From: Curtobacterium sp. MCJR17_020
Lineage (GTDB): Bacteria; Actinomycetota; Actinomycetes; Actinomycetales; Microbacteriaceae
NCBI RefSeq assembly: GCF_003234365.2
Contig: NZ_CP126260.1
Location: forward strand, 186,001 to 250,000
Direction: 5' to 3'
Length of the DNA stretch: 64,000 bases
Part shown: in pieces, positions 7,979-16,929 of the stretch
How positions within the stretch are numbered: position 1 is the first letter of the stretch
How the letters are laid out: each line of letters opens with the position of its first letter
Notes under the pieces: generated by a model
What the model was told of the DNA's origin: nothing
The model's database searches: none
What the model saw: only the letters and a program-made list of their open reading frames with translations
Translations under genes and position numbers: made by a program

Positions 7979-8587
7979 TCAGAAGTGCGTGATGCCCTGC
8001 TTTTTTGCAATGGCGCGCAGTGTCTTGGCAATGTGATGCAATCCGTGGATTTCTGGCCTCAAATCGCCCCGACCGGCCGTGAAGTCCAACTTGTATTCAT
8101 CAGTTAGTTCAGCACCTGCACGGTCCTCATATCGCAGCTTTACGGAGAAAGCGCCCGGCAGGTCAGTTGCATATCGCTCCGGTCCCGAGTCGAGGAAGTT
8201 TGAGAGTTCGGCTTGGGGAGCAAGCACATCTGTTGTCTCTTGAAGGAAAACTGCGTCCATGAAGTGATGGCCTCCAACGTCTTCACGCGCACGAACGAAC
8301 GGGGGATCGACGCTGACCTGAAGTTTGCGGGCCGCTGTGTGGCCGATGTTGCGTAGGACGAGGCTGAGCATCTTGGACGACTCCGGACGTTCCTCGATAT
8401 AGGCCACGACATACGGCCGCGCCTGCTCTTCAGCCAGTTCACGGGCCTGCTTGACTTGACGTAGAGCGATCCACGCCGCAGCCAATGCAATCAGGAAGGT
8501 GCCCGCCGTGGCGAGCGCCCCAATCGCTGTCCAGGCCGTCGCGCCGAGCCCTAAGAAGGCTGCCGCCGTTAGCAAGATTGCGCTCAT
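7979..8587 (-). CDS. Hypothetical membrane-anchored protein
   Basis: 202 aa from the ATG at 8587. Two hydrophobic segments (residues about 3-20 and 24-42, the second reading FLIALAAAWIALRQV) are followed by a cytosolic or exported domain containing QARPYVVAYIE and SLVLRNIGHTAARKLQV. This architecture (double membrane helix, then a beta-rich domain with the NIGxTAA motif) recurs in uncharacterised actinobacterial proteins. Its GC is lower than in the chromosomal flank. It stands alone near the right end of the island; no function can be given. Confidence 0.75.
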   Translation of the reverse strand: MSAILLTAAAFLGLGATAWTAIGALATAGTFLIALAAAWIALRQVKQARELAEEQARPYVVAYIEERPESSKMLSLVLRNIGHTAARKLQVSVDPPFVRAREDVGGHHFMDAVFLQETTDVLAPQAELSNFLDSGPERYATDLPGAFSVKLRYEDRAGAELTDEYKLDFTAGRGDLRPEIHGLHHIAKTLRAIAKKQGITHF

Positions 8588-9020
8588 GTGACGAGAATAT
8601 CCGAGAGGTCAGACAGTGGTCTTCTGATGGAACACCGCCGTGACCATCAGCCAAACCGGTAGCCGGACGATCTCTTCCTGGCCCAGGGAAACAGCTCACG
8701 CAGCGAGGAACCTCCGGGCTTGCGGTCGCGATAGCCGGTCCTCCGGCGTACGGGCCATCGCGGTCGCACGCAGCTCTCACCACCTGTCTCAGATAGCTGG
8801 TCCGCAGAAAGTCGCGATGGGGGGCTATCCGAACGCCCATCGGGGGCGGGTGCTTCGCCTCCGCGCGGCTCTCTGGATCGGGCGTCCCCAAGCAGTGCTG
8901 TGGTGCACTTTGGTGCACCACCACCTGGCCGGGAACGGCTCCGACTGGCCCGGCCCGTCGGCGACTTCCCCTTGAATCCGGCCTTCGGGGGCGCGCCCGT
9001 GCAGGCACGAACACGGAGCG
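8588..9020. other. Gene-free right end of the island
   Basis: No frame here has consistent codon usage. A small direct/inverted feature is visible: TGGTGCAC at 8901 and the perfect palindrome TGGTGCACCA at 8911-8920. An integrase gene would be expected at one end of such an island; neither this end nor the left end contains one. Confidence 0.5.
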
Positions 9021-9049
9021 GTGGGTTCAAATCCCACCGGTACCGCCAC
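9021..9049 (+). repeat. attR-type direct repeat of tRNA-Ser 3' end
   Basis: An exact 29-bp copy of 1453-1481 (GTGGGTTCAAATCCCACC, then GGTACCGCCAC). It lacks the 5' part of the tRNA, so it is not a tRNA gene. It marks the right boundary of the island. Confidence 0.9.
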
Positions 9050-9054
9050 TTCTC

Positions 9055-9084
9055 AGAAAACCCCCGTTCGCGCGGGGGTTTTCT
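9055..9084 (+). terminator. Terminator beyond attR
   Basis: AGAAAACCCCC (9055-9065) pairs with GGGGGTTTTCT (9074-9084). It is nearly identical to the hairpin at 1482-1511, differing mainly in the loop. It is presumably the original tRNA-Ser terminator displaced by the island, and it also lies behind the convergent gene ending at 9150. Confidence 0.8.
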
Positions 9085-9149
9085 GCATCTCCAGATGCGG
9101 CAACGATCGCCCTCGAGGACGTGAGCGACCGGGGCGCTCTGCCGCCGCC

Positions 9150-9569
9150 TCAGCGGCGCTTGCGCAGCGCGTTCGTGGCCCAGAGTGCGACGGCGATCAG
9201 CACGGGCTGGAACAGGAGCCGGACGAACCGCTTGGTGTCGGTGTCCAGGCCGAAGCCGTCACGGTGGTGCATCCACTGCGCGATGTTGCCGGGGAAGATC
9301 GCGGTGAAGAACACCGCTGCGACCCACCCGACGGTGGCCTGCCGGCGGACCAGCAGCATCAGTGCGGCACCGAGGGAGATCTCGGCGATGCCCGAGGCCA
9401 GGACCGTGACGTCCGGGTCCAGGGGGACGAACTCCGGCACCTGGGCCCGGAACTCCTGACGTGCGACGGTGAGGTGGCTGACGCCGGCCCAGGTCATGGC
9501 GGCTCCCAGCAGGATGCGGACGACGGTGCGGGGCTTGGTCGAGCGGGAAGTGCGGCGGCGGGAGGTCAT
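9150..9569 (-). CDS. DoxX-like membrane protein
   Basis: 139 aa with four predicted membrane helices: RILLGAAMTWAGVSHL, the segment around GIAEISLGAALMLL, VGWVAAVFFTAIFPGN and LFQPVLIAVALWATNAL. The order and the FPGNIAQWMHHRD stretch match the DoxX/DoxX-like family. These small integral membrane proteins are linked to redox or thiol stress in some actinobacteria; no specific substrate can be read here. The start ATG (9569) overlaps the stop of the gene upstream (TGATG), so both are made from one message. Confidence 0.8.
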   Translation of the reverse strand: MTSRRRTSRSTKPRTVVRILLGAAMTWAGVSHLTVARQEFRAQVPEFVPLDPDVTVLASGIAEISLGAALMLLVRRQATVGWVAAVFFTAIFPGNIAQWMHHRDGFGLDTDTKRFVRLLFQPVLIAVALWATNALRKRR

Positions 9570-10018
9570 CAGGGGCACGTGCCTTTCACAGGGGATGGTG
9601 GAGCGGTGCGTCGACCGACGCTGCGGATGCGACGCCGGCGGGTGAGTTCGAACACGATCACTGCACCGGTCGCCGCGAGGAGGCCGACGCGATGCGCGCG
9701 GGCCACCGCCGTCGCGCCGGAGACGGCCAGTGCTGCGGCGGCGACGGTTCCGACCGTGACGGTGCGGTCCTCCAGGTCGATGCCGGTGCGCACCGCTCCG
9801 AGTGCCGTCGCTGCGGCAGCGGCAGCCGTGGTCCACGGACGTGCGCCCCGCGCGAGGGTTGCGCCGGCTGCGATCTCGAGCAGCGGCACCAGCGCGGCGT
9901 GCGGGAGGCCGGGGGTGAAGCCACGCTCCACCATCCGGTGCGCCCGGACGCGCAGGGGTCGCGTCGTCGACGTGCCCGCTCCGTGCAGGGCGAGGAGGAT
10001 CCCGGCGGTCCGGGTCAT
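9569..10018 (-). CDS. Small membrane protein, unknown
   Basis: 149 aa, ATG at 10018. Hydrophobic stretches at about 4-14, 43-57, 62-80 and 100-130 (TVGTVAAAALAVSGATAVA) suggest four membrane segments with short loops, and a basic C-terminal tail. Size and topology resemble DoxX-like or MauE-like proteins, but no diagnostic residue is seen. It is translationally coupled to the DoxX-like gene and lies directly behind the palindrome at 10036. Confidence 0.6.
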   Translation of the reverse strand: MTRTAGILLALHGAGTSTTRPLRVRAHRMVERGFTPGLPHAALVPLLEIAAGATLARGARPWTTAAAAAATALGAVRTGIDLEDRTVTVGTVAAAALAVSGATAVARAHRVGLLAATGAVIVFELTRRRRIRSVGRRTAPPSPVKGTCP

Positions 10019-10035
10019 CGGTTGTGCTCGATCAT

Positions 10036-10047
10036 GTTGTGCACAAC
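10036..10047. promoter_or_regulatory. Perfect 12-bp palindrome GTTGTGCACAAC upstream of the DoxX-type operon
   Basis: The palindrome ends 18 bp upstream of the ATG at 10018 and a second half-site (CACAAC on the minus strand, 10021-10026) follows. TTGTGCACAA-type palindromes are typical binding sites of MarR-class regulators. The controlling protein is not encoded next to it. Confidence 0.55.
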
Positions 10048-10089
10048 CTAACACGACGCCCGACGTCGCACACCCCAGCGAGCGACGCT

Positions 10090-10698
10090 TCAGCGCCCGA
10101 CGTCTCGACCACCGACGCGACGCCGGACCGCCGCCGTCCACCCGAGCGACATGATCCCGGCACCGAGCGCCGCCTTCACCGCGCCGCCGATGACGAACGG
10201 GTACAGCCCGAACTCGAGCGTCTGCTGCAGGTCCAGCCCGAGCGACACCGCGAGCCAGCCCATGCCGATGGCGAACGTCACGACGGTGCCGAGCGCGAAG
10301 GACAGCACCGAGTTCTGCAGCGGGCGGTCGCCGAAGCGTTCGGCGATCCACCCGACGAGGGCAGCGGCCGCGACGAAGCCGACGATGTACCCGCCGGAGG
10401 GACCGACGAGCACGCCGAACCCGGCCGAGCCGCCCGCGAAGACCGGCAGCCCGATGACTCCGAGCAGCGCGTAGACGAGCATCGACAGGGCACCGCGGCG
10501 CGCGCCGAGGGCACTGCCGACCAGCAGGACGGCGAGCGTCTGCCCGGTGATCGGGACGGGCCAGAGCGGGACGGACACCTGTGCGGCGCCGGCGGTGAGC
10601 AGCGCACCGCCGAGGACGAGTGCCGTGCTCACGACCGCGTTGCGGGGGAGCAGAGCGTCGGCGAGTGGACGGTGTGCGGCGGGGGAGAGCGCGGTCAT
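10090..10698 (-). CDS. bioY: Biotin transporter substrate-binding subunit BioY
   Basis: 202 aa with six hydrophobic helices. Family signatures are VPLWPVPITGQTLAVLL near residue 50 and GPSGGYIVGF near 100, both diagnostic of BioY, the biotin-binding S-component of energy-coupling-factor transporters in the membrane. No bioM or bioN follows, so it must use a shared ECF module or act alone. The gene lies 45 bp behind the TetR gene on the same strand, at the end of an operon encoding a biotin-dependent carboxylase. This suggests that biotin uptake is co-expressed with the enzyme that needs it. Confidence 0.92.
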   Translation of the reverse strand: MTALSPAAHRPLADALLPRNAVVSTALVLGGALLTAGAAQVSVPLWPVPITGQTLAVLLVGSALGARRGALSMLVYALLGVIGLPVFAGGSAGFGVLVGPSGGYIVGFVAAAALVGWIAERFGDRPLQNSVLSFALGTVVTFAIGMGWLAVSLGLDLQQTLEFGLYPFVIGGAVKAALGAGIMSLGWTAAVRRRVGGRDVGR

Positions 10699-10743
10699 GG
10701 CAGAACCTCCAGATGGGGCAACGGAGACGAACGGAAGAGCTGG

Positions 10744-11463
10744 TCAGACGGTGACGGCGGCGAGCAGTGACTCGGCCTCGCGGCGGGCATCCGCCACGGC
10801 AGCGGTGTCGAGCCCGCACGCCCGCAGGCAGGTCGCGACGATGGCGTCGCGGTCGGCGTCCTCGACACCGCCGACGCGGCGGAGCTGGATGACGGTCTCG
10901 GCGAGCTGGATGAGGATCCCACCGAGCCGCGCCGGCGAGATCGCGACGGTGACGTCGGAGTCGGCGGCGAGCGACCCGAGGCGCCCGTAGGTGTCCCGCA
11001 GCTCGATCCGCTCGGCGCGGAACCCGTCGTAGCGCTCCCCCTGCACCTCGGGCAGCAGGTACAGCGTGCCGATGTTGTGGGGGGTGCGGGCGAGGGTCTC
11101 GACGTCGATCAGGACGAGCGCGGCCAGTGCGCCGGCTGCGGTGGCGGACGCCGGGACCCGCTGTTCGAGCTCGCGGACGATCTCGAGACTCGGCCGGACC
11201 GAGGTCGTCAGGAGCTCGACGAGCATGTCGTCCTTGCCGGCGAAGTGGTAGTACAGCGACGCCTGGCGGATGCCGACCCGCTCCGCGATGGCTCGGGTCG
11301 AGGTCGCGCTGATGCCGTTCTCGACGAACAGTGCGGCGGCGGCGTCGAGGATCTGGTCGCGGGGACTGCGCGCCGAGTCGGCGTTCGGGACGGCCCTCGG
11401 GCGACCGGGCCTGGCCGGTCGGTCGTCGGAGGGCATGGAGCCATCCTCCCAGCGCGGCGTCAT
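10744..11463 (-). CDS. TetR-family regulator of the carboxylase operon
   Basis: 239 aa if started at the ATG at 11463, which overlaps the allophanate hydrolase stop (ATGA). An alternative ATG is at 11436. The N-terminal helix-turn-helix is at about residues 38-80: ILDAAAALFVENG, then TSTRAIAERVGIRQASLYYHF. The rest is a helical ligand domain (ARTPHNIGTLYLLPEVQG). A repressor encoded inside the operon suggests feedback control, probably at the inverted repeat 20144-20161 before the first gene. The inducer is unknown; guanidine, urea or a related compound is plausible. Confidence 0.85.
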   Translation of the reverse strand: MTPRWEDGSMPSDDRPARPGRPRAVPNADSARSPRDQILDAAAALFVENGISATSTRAIAERVGIRQASLYYHFAGKDDMLVELLTTSVRPSLEIVRELEQRVPASATAAGALAALVLIDVETLARTPHNIGTLYLLPEVQGERYDGFRAERIELRDTYGRLGSLAADSDVTVAISPARLGGILIQLAETVIQLRRVGGVEDADRDAIVATCLRACGLDTAAVADARREAESLLAAVTV

Positions 11464-13241
11464 GCCTGCTCGCGGTAGGCCCGCCAGCCGCCGAACGCCG
11501 TGATGTCCGCGGCGCCCTCGACGGCGAACGGCTCGACCAGGAACCCGGTGACGTCGGTGCCGTCCTCGAGTGCCACGGTGCCGATGGCCATCGGCGCGGG
11601 CAGGGACGCCAGGAAGGTGCCGAACCCGGCGGCGGGCAGCCGCCAGACCTCACCGGCGATGCCCGAGCCCGAGCCCGAGCCCGAGCCCGAAGCCGACCCC
11701 GAGCCCGAAGCCGTCCCCGACCCCGGCGCGAAAGCGCCGGACGCGACCGGACCCACGCGGACCAGCCCGGGCTTGGGTGGCACCGTGTCGAGGGCGTAGA
11801 GCCGGTAGTCGGACGCGGTGCGGGCCTCCCGGACGAACGATCCGCCGGACGCGACCAGCTGGCCGTTCAGCGGCTGGTCACGGAGGTGCGCTCCGACCAC
11901 CAGCAGGTCGACGGTGGGCGCGAGGAACGCGGCGCCGAGCGCCGCGAGCCGTCGGTCGGTGAACGCGGGACCGGTCAGCATGACCCCGAACGGCAGGCCG
12001 TCGACGAACCCGGCAGGGACGGCGAGCGAGGCCATGTCGAGCAGGTTGGCGAAGTTCGTGTACCGACCCATCCGGCTGTTCGCGCCGATCGGATCGGCCG
12101 CGACCTCGTCGAGGGTGGGGTGCCACGTCGTGGTGGGCGTGAGGAGCGCGGTGGTGCCGGCGAGGGCGGCGCGTCCCGCGGCGCCGAGCACGTCGAGGCG
12201 TTCCTGGTCCGCGAACAGGTCCGCTGCCGTGGGGCGGGCGCCACCCAGGACGATCGTGGCGACCGACGGGTCCAGGTCGTCGCCGACCAGGTCGCGGTGC
12301 GCCTCGACGTGCGCGCCGACGGCGGCGTACCGCTCGGCGACGAACGCGCCGTCGTAGAGCAGCGACGCTGCGTCGAGCAGGGGTGCGATGTCGACCTCGA
12401 CCACCTGGTGGCCGAGTGCGCGGAAGCGCTCGACGGCGGCGGCGAAGGCCTCTGCCCAGCCCGGCGCGAGGCCCTCGAGCTGCGAGGGCAGCGGGATCGC
12501 GATCCGCGGGACGGCGGGCACGTCGGCGAGGGCGACGTCGATTCGGGCGAGCGGGTCGGTGTCGTCCGGCCCGGCCATCAGCTCCGCCGCCGTGCGGGCG
12601 AGGTCGAGCGATCGGGCGAAGACCGTGACGCAGTCCTGCGAGCGACAGGCCGGCACGACACCGGTGTTCGGCACCAGGCCCTTGGTCGGCTTCACACCGA
12701 CCAGGTTGCCGAGCGCCGCCGGCACGCGGCCGGAGCCCGCGGTGTCCGTGCCGAGTGCGAAGTCGACGATGCCGAGCGCGACGGCTGTGGCGGAGCCGCT
12801 CGACGAGCCGCCGGAGATCCGCGTCGGGTCCCACGCGTTCCGGACCGCGCCGAAGGGTGATCGGGTGCCGACCAGACCGGTGGCGAACTGGTCGAGGTTC
12901 GTCTTGCCGACGACGACCGCGCCGGCGGCGCGCAGGCGGGCGACGGCGGTCGCGTCGCCGTCGGGCTCGTACGCGTAGGAGCGGGCGGCTGCGGTCGTGG
13001 GCAGGCCGGCGACGTCGATGTTGTCCTTCACGGCGAACAGCAGGCCGGCGAGGGGGAGCGTCGGGTCGACGGCCTCGGCCTCCTGCAGGACCGCGGCGCG
13101 GTCGCGCAGGGTGATCCAGACCTCGGGCCGGTCGACGGCGTCGATGCGGTCGAAGGCGTCGCGGACGCGGTCCGCAGCGGCGGTGGCGGCACCCGCCGCC
13201 CCGCCTGCGCGGGCGCTCGCCGTGCGGTTGGTCCCGCTCAC
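11460..13241 (-). CDS. atzF: Allophanate hydrolase
   Basis: 593 aa from the GTG at 13241, which overlaps the carboxylase stop (GTGA). The amidase-signature triad is K72 (FAVKDNID), S146 (GGSSSGS) and S170 (GTDTAGSGR). Residues from about 470 on form the C-terminal AtzF/DUF domain that completes allophanate to ammonia and CO2 conversion. Between the domains lies an unusual Gly/Ser/Ala linker, encoded by GAGCCC-type hexanucleotide repeats around 11660-11735. In cyanuric-acid, urea and carboxyguanidine pathways this enzyme performs the final hydrolysis. The gene is fourth of at least five cotranscribed genes. Confidence 0.92.
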   Translation of the reverse strand: MSGTNRTASARAGGAAGAATAAADRVRDAFDRIDAVDRPEVWITLRDRAAVLQEAEAVDPTLPLAGLLFAVKDNIDVAGLPTTAAARSYAYEPDGDATAVARLRAAGAVVVGKTNLDQFATGLVGTRSPFGAVRNAWDPTRISGGSSSGSATAVALGIVDFALGTDTAGSGRVPAALGNLVGVKPTKGLVPNTGVVPACRSQDCVTVFARSLDLARTAAELMAGPDDTDPLARIDVALADVPAVPRIAIPLPSQLEGLAPGWAEAFAAAVERFRALGHQVVEVDIAPLLDAASLLYDGAFVAERYAAVGAHVEAHRDLVGDDLDPSVATIVLGGARPTAADLFADQERLDVLGAAGRAALAGTTALLTPTTTWHPTLDEVAADPIGANSRMGRYTNFANLLDMASLAVPAGFVDGLPFGVMLTGPAFTDRRLAALGAAFLAPTVDLLVVGAHLRDQPLNGQLVASGGSFVREARTASDYRLYALDTVPPKPGLVRVGPVASGAFAPGSGTASGSGSASGSGSGSGSGIAGEVWRLPAAGFGTFLASLPAPMAIGTVALEDGTDVTGFLVEPFAVEGAADITAFGGWRAYREQA

Positions 13242-16200
13242 GCTCCCGCTCCGATCGCGGCCAGGACCTGCCCCGGTGCGACCTGGTCGCCCGGCTTGAT
13301 GTAGACCTCCAACACGTGGCCTTCCACCGGTGCGTGCACCATCGACTCCATCTTCATCGCCTCCACTGCCAACAACTTCTGTCCCTCGTCCACCCGGTCG
13401 CCCGGTCGCACGTCCACCTGCCACACCGTCGAGGTGAAGGGCGCGGTCACGGCCGTCGCCCCGGCGGGCAGGACGACCTCGTCCGCCACGACGGCGGCCG
13501 GTTCGTCGCGCACGTCGAACTCGCCGGAGGCTCGCCACCGCTCCTTCTCCTCGCCGAACGCTCGCGCTTGCTGCGCCCGGAAGTCCGCGATCGAGCCCGC
13601 GTTCGCCTCGAGGAAGCGGTTGTACGACGCGATCGAGAACTCGCCGTCGACGGTCTCGAACGAGCCCCGTCCGGCGTCGGTCTCGGCCCGCAGCTCGAGC
13701 AGCTCGTCGGCACCGACCGGGTACCACTCGATGCGATCGAAGAAGCGCAGCGCCCACGGGTGCTCCTGGAACAGCCCGCCGCGGCGGAACCGGTTCCAGA
13801 TCTGCACGGTGCGCCCGACGAACTGGTAGCCGCCCGGCCCCTCCATGCCGTAGATGCAGAGGTACGCACCACCGATGCCGACGGAGTTCTCGGCGGTCCA
13901 GGTGCGGGCCGGGTTGTACTTCGTCGTGACGAGACGGTGCCGGGGGTCGAGCGGCGTCGCGACCGGGGCGCCGAGGTAGACGTCGCCCAGGCCGAGCACG
14001 AGGTAGCTCGCGTCGAAGACGGTGCGGAAGACGTCGTCGACGCTCTCCAGACCGTTGATGCGCCGGATGAACTCGATGTTCCAGGGGGTCCACGGTGCGT
14101 CGTTCCGCACGCCGTTCATGTAGCGCTCGATGGCGAGGCGTGTGGCGGGGTCGTCCCACGACAACGGGAGCTTGACGGTGCGCGACGGCACGACGAGCTG
14201 GTCGGTGGGCGGGATCTCGTCCTCGAGTTCGCGGAGGAGCCCGGCCACGTCACGGGCCTTCAGGACCGACGCGTCGGTGTGCACCTGCAGCGAGCGGATG
14301 CCCGGGGTGATGTCGAGGACGCCCTTCGGCGCCTCCTGCTGCAGCTTCGTCATGAGCGCGTGCACGCGCATGCGCAGCGCGATGTCGAGCGTCATGTCGC
14401 CGTACTCGACGAGCACGTTGTCGTCGCCGTCGCGTCGGTAGGCGACGCTCGGACGGACGTCGGTCGCCTCCAGGCGGGTGATCACGCCGTCGTCGCCGTC
14501 GCCCCCGGTGCGGGGGACGGTCCGGGAGGCCCGGTTCGCCTCGAGCGCGGCGGCGTCGGCTTCGCGGACGGGGACGAACCGGACCGTGTCACCTGGTCGG
14601 AGCTGGCCCAGCTTCCACAGGTCGCCGCTGGCGACCACGGCGGGGCAGACGAAGCCGCCGAGCGAGGGCCCGTCCGGACCCAGGATGATCGGGGTGTCGC
14701 CGGTGAAGTCGATCGCACCGACCGCGTACGGGGTGTCGTGGATGTTCGAGGGGTGCAGACCGGCCTCGCCGCCGTCCGTCCGCGCCCACTCGGGTCGGGG
14801 CCCGATGAGCCGGATGCCGGTGCGCGCCGAGTTGTGGTGCACGCCGTAGTCCGTGGCGTAGAAGACGTCCAGGTCCGCGCGGGTGAAGAAGTCCGGGGCG
14901 GCGTGCGGCCCCTCGGTCACGGCGATCTCCCACGCGTCGGTGAGTGCCGTGCGGTGCTCGGCCGGGGTCGGGCCGCCGACCAGGCCCAGTCGGGCGCCCC
15001 CGGGGAAGGCGGGGTGCGCCGCGTCGGAGTCCGGGGAGCCCGGGCGCAGGACGTCGCCGGCGAGCAGCGCGCGACCGGCGTGGCCGCCGAAGCCGCCGAG
15101 CGTGAACGTGGCGGTGGAGCCGAGGTACGTGGGGACGTCGAAGCCGCCGCGGACGGCCAGGTAGGTGCGCAAGCCGGGCCCGGGCGCCGTCCCGACGGCC
15201 AGGGTCTGTCCGGCGCCGACGTCGATCGGCTCCCAGAGCGGGACGGGGTCGCCGTCGAGGGTCGCGGGCGCCGGTGCGCCGGTGAGCGCGACGACGGCGG
15301 CGGTCGAGAAGCGCAGCGTCGGACCCGTCGCCGTGATCTCGAGCGCGGGAGCGCCGTCGGGGTTGCCCACGGCGCGGTTCGCCTCGGCGAACGACGCGGC
15401 GTCGAACGGGCCGCTCGGCGGGACGCCCACCTGCCAGTACCCGACCCGGCCGGGCAGGTCCTGGATCATCGTCATGGTGCCCGGTGCGATGACGTCGATG
15501 CGCGGGTCCGGGTCGTCGGTCTCGTCGAGCGTCGAGGTGGAGTGCGTGGCGGTGCGGAGCTCGAGGTCGTCGGTCAGGGCACGGAGCAGCCCGGTGTTCG
15601 TCACGATGCCGTCGATCCGCGTGGCGGCGAGGCCGTCGCGCAGCCGGTCGAGGGCGTCGTCGCGGGTCTCGCCGGTGGCGATGACCTTCGCGAGCATCGG
15701 ATCGTAGAACGCCGAGACCTCGGAGCCGGTCTCGACCCAGCCGTCGACGCGGAGTCCGCTCGGGTCGCCGGACTCGGTGGTCGCGCTCGGGAACACCGCC
15801 TGGGTGACGAGGCCGCTGGAGGGCAACGAACCCTTCGCCGGGTCCTCGGCGTAGACGCGGGCCTCGACGGCGTGGCCGTTCGGGGTCCAGGTGCGGTGGA
15901 AGACGTCGTCGCCGATGCCGTCGGCGCCGTCACGGGCCAGGCGGAGCATGAGGTCGACGAGGTCGACTCCGAACACCTCCTCGGTCACCGGGTGCTCGAC
16001 CTGCAGGCGGGTGTTCACCTCGAGGAACGACGCTTCTTCGCGCACCGGGTCGTAGACGAACTCGACGGTGCCGGCGCTGCGGTACCCGACGCTCGCGGCC
16101 AGGCGACGGGCGGACTCGTGCAGCTCGCTGCGGACGTGCTCGGGCAGCGCGGGCGCCGGGGCCTCCTCGATGACCTTCTGGTTCCGACGCTGCAACGAGC

Positions 16201-16903
16201 AGTCCCGGTCGCCGATCACCGCGACGCGCCCCTGGCCGTCGCCGAAGAGCTGGACCTCGACGTGCCGGGCCGGTCGCACCAGGCGTTCGAGGAAGATGCC
16301 GGCGGACCCGAAGGCCGCGGTGGCCGTGCGGGTGACGCTCGTGTACGCCGCGCGGACCTCGTCGAGGGTCGCGCACGCCTGCATGCCGATGCCGCCGCCG
16401 CCACCGGTGGCCTTGAGCATCACCGGCAGTCCGATGCGCTCGGCCTCGGTCACGGCGTCGTCGACGCTCTCGAGCAGGCCGGTGCCGGCGAGCATCGGGA
16501 CCCCGGCTGCGGCGGCGAGCTCGCGAGCGGTGTGCTTCGCGCCGAAGCGGACGATCTGGTCGGCGGTCGGCCCGACGAACCGGATGCCGGCGTCCTCGCA
16601 GGCGCGGGCGAAGTCCGTGTTCTCCGACAGGAACCCGTAGCCGGGGTGGACCAAGCCGGCGCCGGTGTCCTTCGCTGCCTGCACCACGGCGTCGATGCGC
16701 AGGTAGGAGTCGCGTGCTGGGGCCGGGCCGAGGCGGACGGCGACGTCGGCTTCGCGGACGTGCGGCGCGGCCCGGTCGGCGTCCGAGTAGACGGCGACGG
16801 TGCGCATGCCGAGGGCCTTGGCGGAGCGGATCACCCGGCGGGCGATCTCGCCGCGGTTGGCGACGAGGACGGTGTCGGTGGAGAGCGCGGGTGGCTGGGG
16901 CAC
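13238..16903 (-). CDS. Biotin-dependent urea/guanidine carboxylase
   Basis: 1221 aa from the GTG at 16903, preceded by GGAGGACACC; a GTG at 16933 overlapping the upstream stop is possible. Biotin carboxylase spans residues about 8-450 (VLVANRGEIARR, KATGGGGGIGM, EVNTRLQVEHPVTEE). The carboxyltransferase portion, related to KipA/KipI-type domains, follows, and the biotinyl domain ends the protein with AVEAMKMES. The arrangement is that of single-chain urea carboxylases. Many bacterial members encoded beside DUF1989 genes prefer guanidine, so with two such genes adjacent, guanidine carboxylation to carboxyguanidine is the likelier reaction. Specificity residues were not aligned here. Confidence 0.9.
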   Translation of the reverse strand: MPQPPALSTDTVLVANRGEIARRVIRSAKALGMRTVAVYSDADRAAPHVREADVAVRLGPAPARDSYLRIDAVVQAAKDTGAGLVHPGYGFLSENTDFARACEDAGIRFVGPTADQIVRFGAKHTARELAAAAGVPMLAGTGLLESVDDAVTEAERIGLPVMLKATGGGGGIGMQACATLDEVRAAYTSVTRTATAAFGSAGIFLERLVRPARHVEVQLFGDGQGRVAVIGDRDCSLQRRNQKVIEEAPAPALPEHVRSELHESARRLAASVGYRSAGTVEFVYDPVREEASFLEVNTRLQVEHPVTEEVFGVDLVDLMLRLARDGADGIGDDVFHRTWTPNGHAVEARVYAEDPAKGSLPSSGLVTQAVFPSATTESGDPSGLRVDGWVETGSEVSAFYDPMLAKVIATGETRDDALDRLRDGLAATRIDGIVTNTGLLRALTDDLELRTATHSTSTLDETDDPDPRIDVIAPGTMTMIQDLPGRVGYWQVGVPPSGPFDAASFAEANRAVGNPDGAPALEITATGPTLRFSTAAVVALTGAPAPATLDGDPVPLWEPIDVGAGQTLAVGTAPGPGLRTYLAVRGGFDVPTYLGSTATFTLGGFGGHAGRALLAGDVLRPGSPDSDAAHPAFPGGARLGLVGGPTPAEHRTALTDAWEIAVTEGPHAAPDFFTRADLDVFYATDYGVHHNSARTGIRLIGPRPEWARTDGGEAGLHPSNIHDTPYAVGAIDFTGDTPIILGPDGPSLGGFVCPAVVASGDLWKLGQLRPGDTVRFVPVREADAAALEANRASRTVPRTGGDGDDGVITRLEATDVRPSVAYRRDGDDNVLVEYGDMTLDIALRMRVHALMTKLQQEAPKGVLDITPGIRSLQVHTDASVLKARDVAGLLRELEDEIPPTDQLVVPSRTVKLPLSWDDPATRLAIERYMNGVRNDAPWTPWNIEFIRRINGLESVDDVFRTVFDASYLVLGLGDVYLGAPVATPLDPRHRLVTTKYNPARTWTAENSVGIGGAYLCIYGMEGPGGYQFVGRTVQIWNRFRRGGLFQEHPWALRFFDRIEWYPVGADELLELRAETDAGRGSFETVDGEFSIASYNRFLEANAGSIADFRAQQARAFGEEKERWRASGEFDVRDEPAAVVADEVVLPAGATAVTAPFTSTVWQVDVRPGDRVDEGQKLLAVEAMKMESMVHAPVEGHVLEVYIKPGDQVAPGQVLAAIGAGA

Positions 16904-16929
16904 GGTGTCCTCCGTGTCGGGGGCGGCGA

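Larger units (their letters stand above)
1453..9049. mobile_element. Genomic island integrated at tRNA-Ser, about 7.6 kb, no integrase visible
   Basis: The segment is bounded by the 29-bp tRNA-Ser repeats. Its content differs from both flanks: lower GC, genes using TTA and ATA codons (as in 2475-3320), long gaps, truncated genes and an IS element. Recognisable parts are a Doc remnant, a DUF4393-like gene, a winged-helix remnant, a DUF262 remnant, an IS481-split gene, a HEPN-like gene and a membrane protein. No recombinase or integrase frame is seen, so the element is either a decayed island or one mobilised in trans. Confidence 0.82.

Noticed and set aside
8640..8975. 111-codon frame near the right end of the island as a possible excisionase or integrase piece
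   Set aside because: No helix-turn-helix or recombinase motif (no R-H-R-Y or catalytic Ser pattern), irregular codon use.
9021..9049. A second tRNA-Ser gene
   Set aside because: Only the T-arm and acceptor 3' strand are present; no 5' acceptor, D-arm or anticodon arm upstream.
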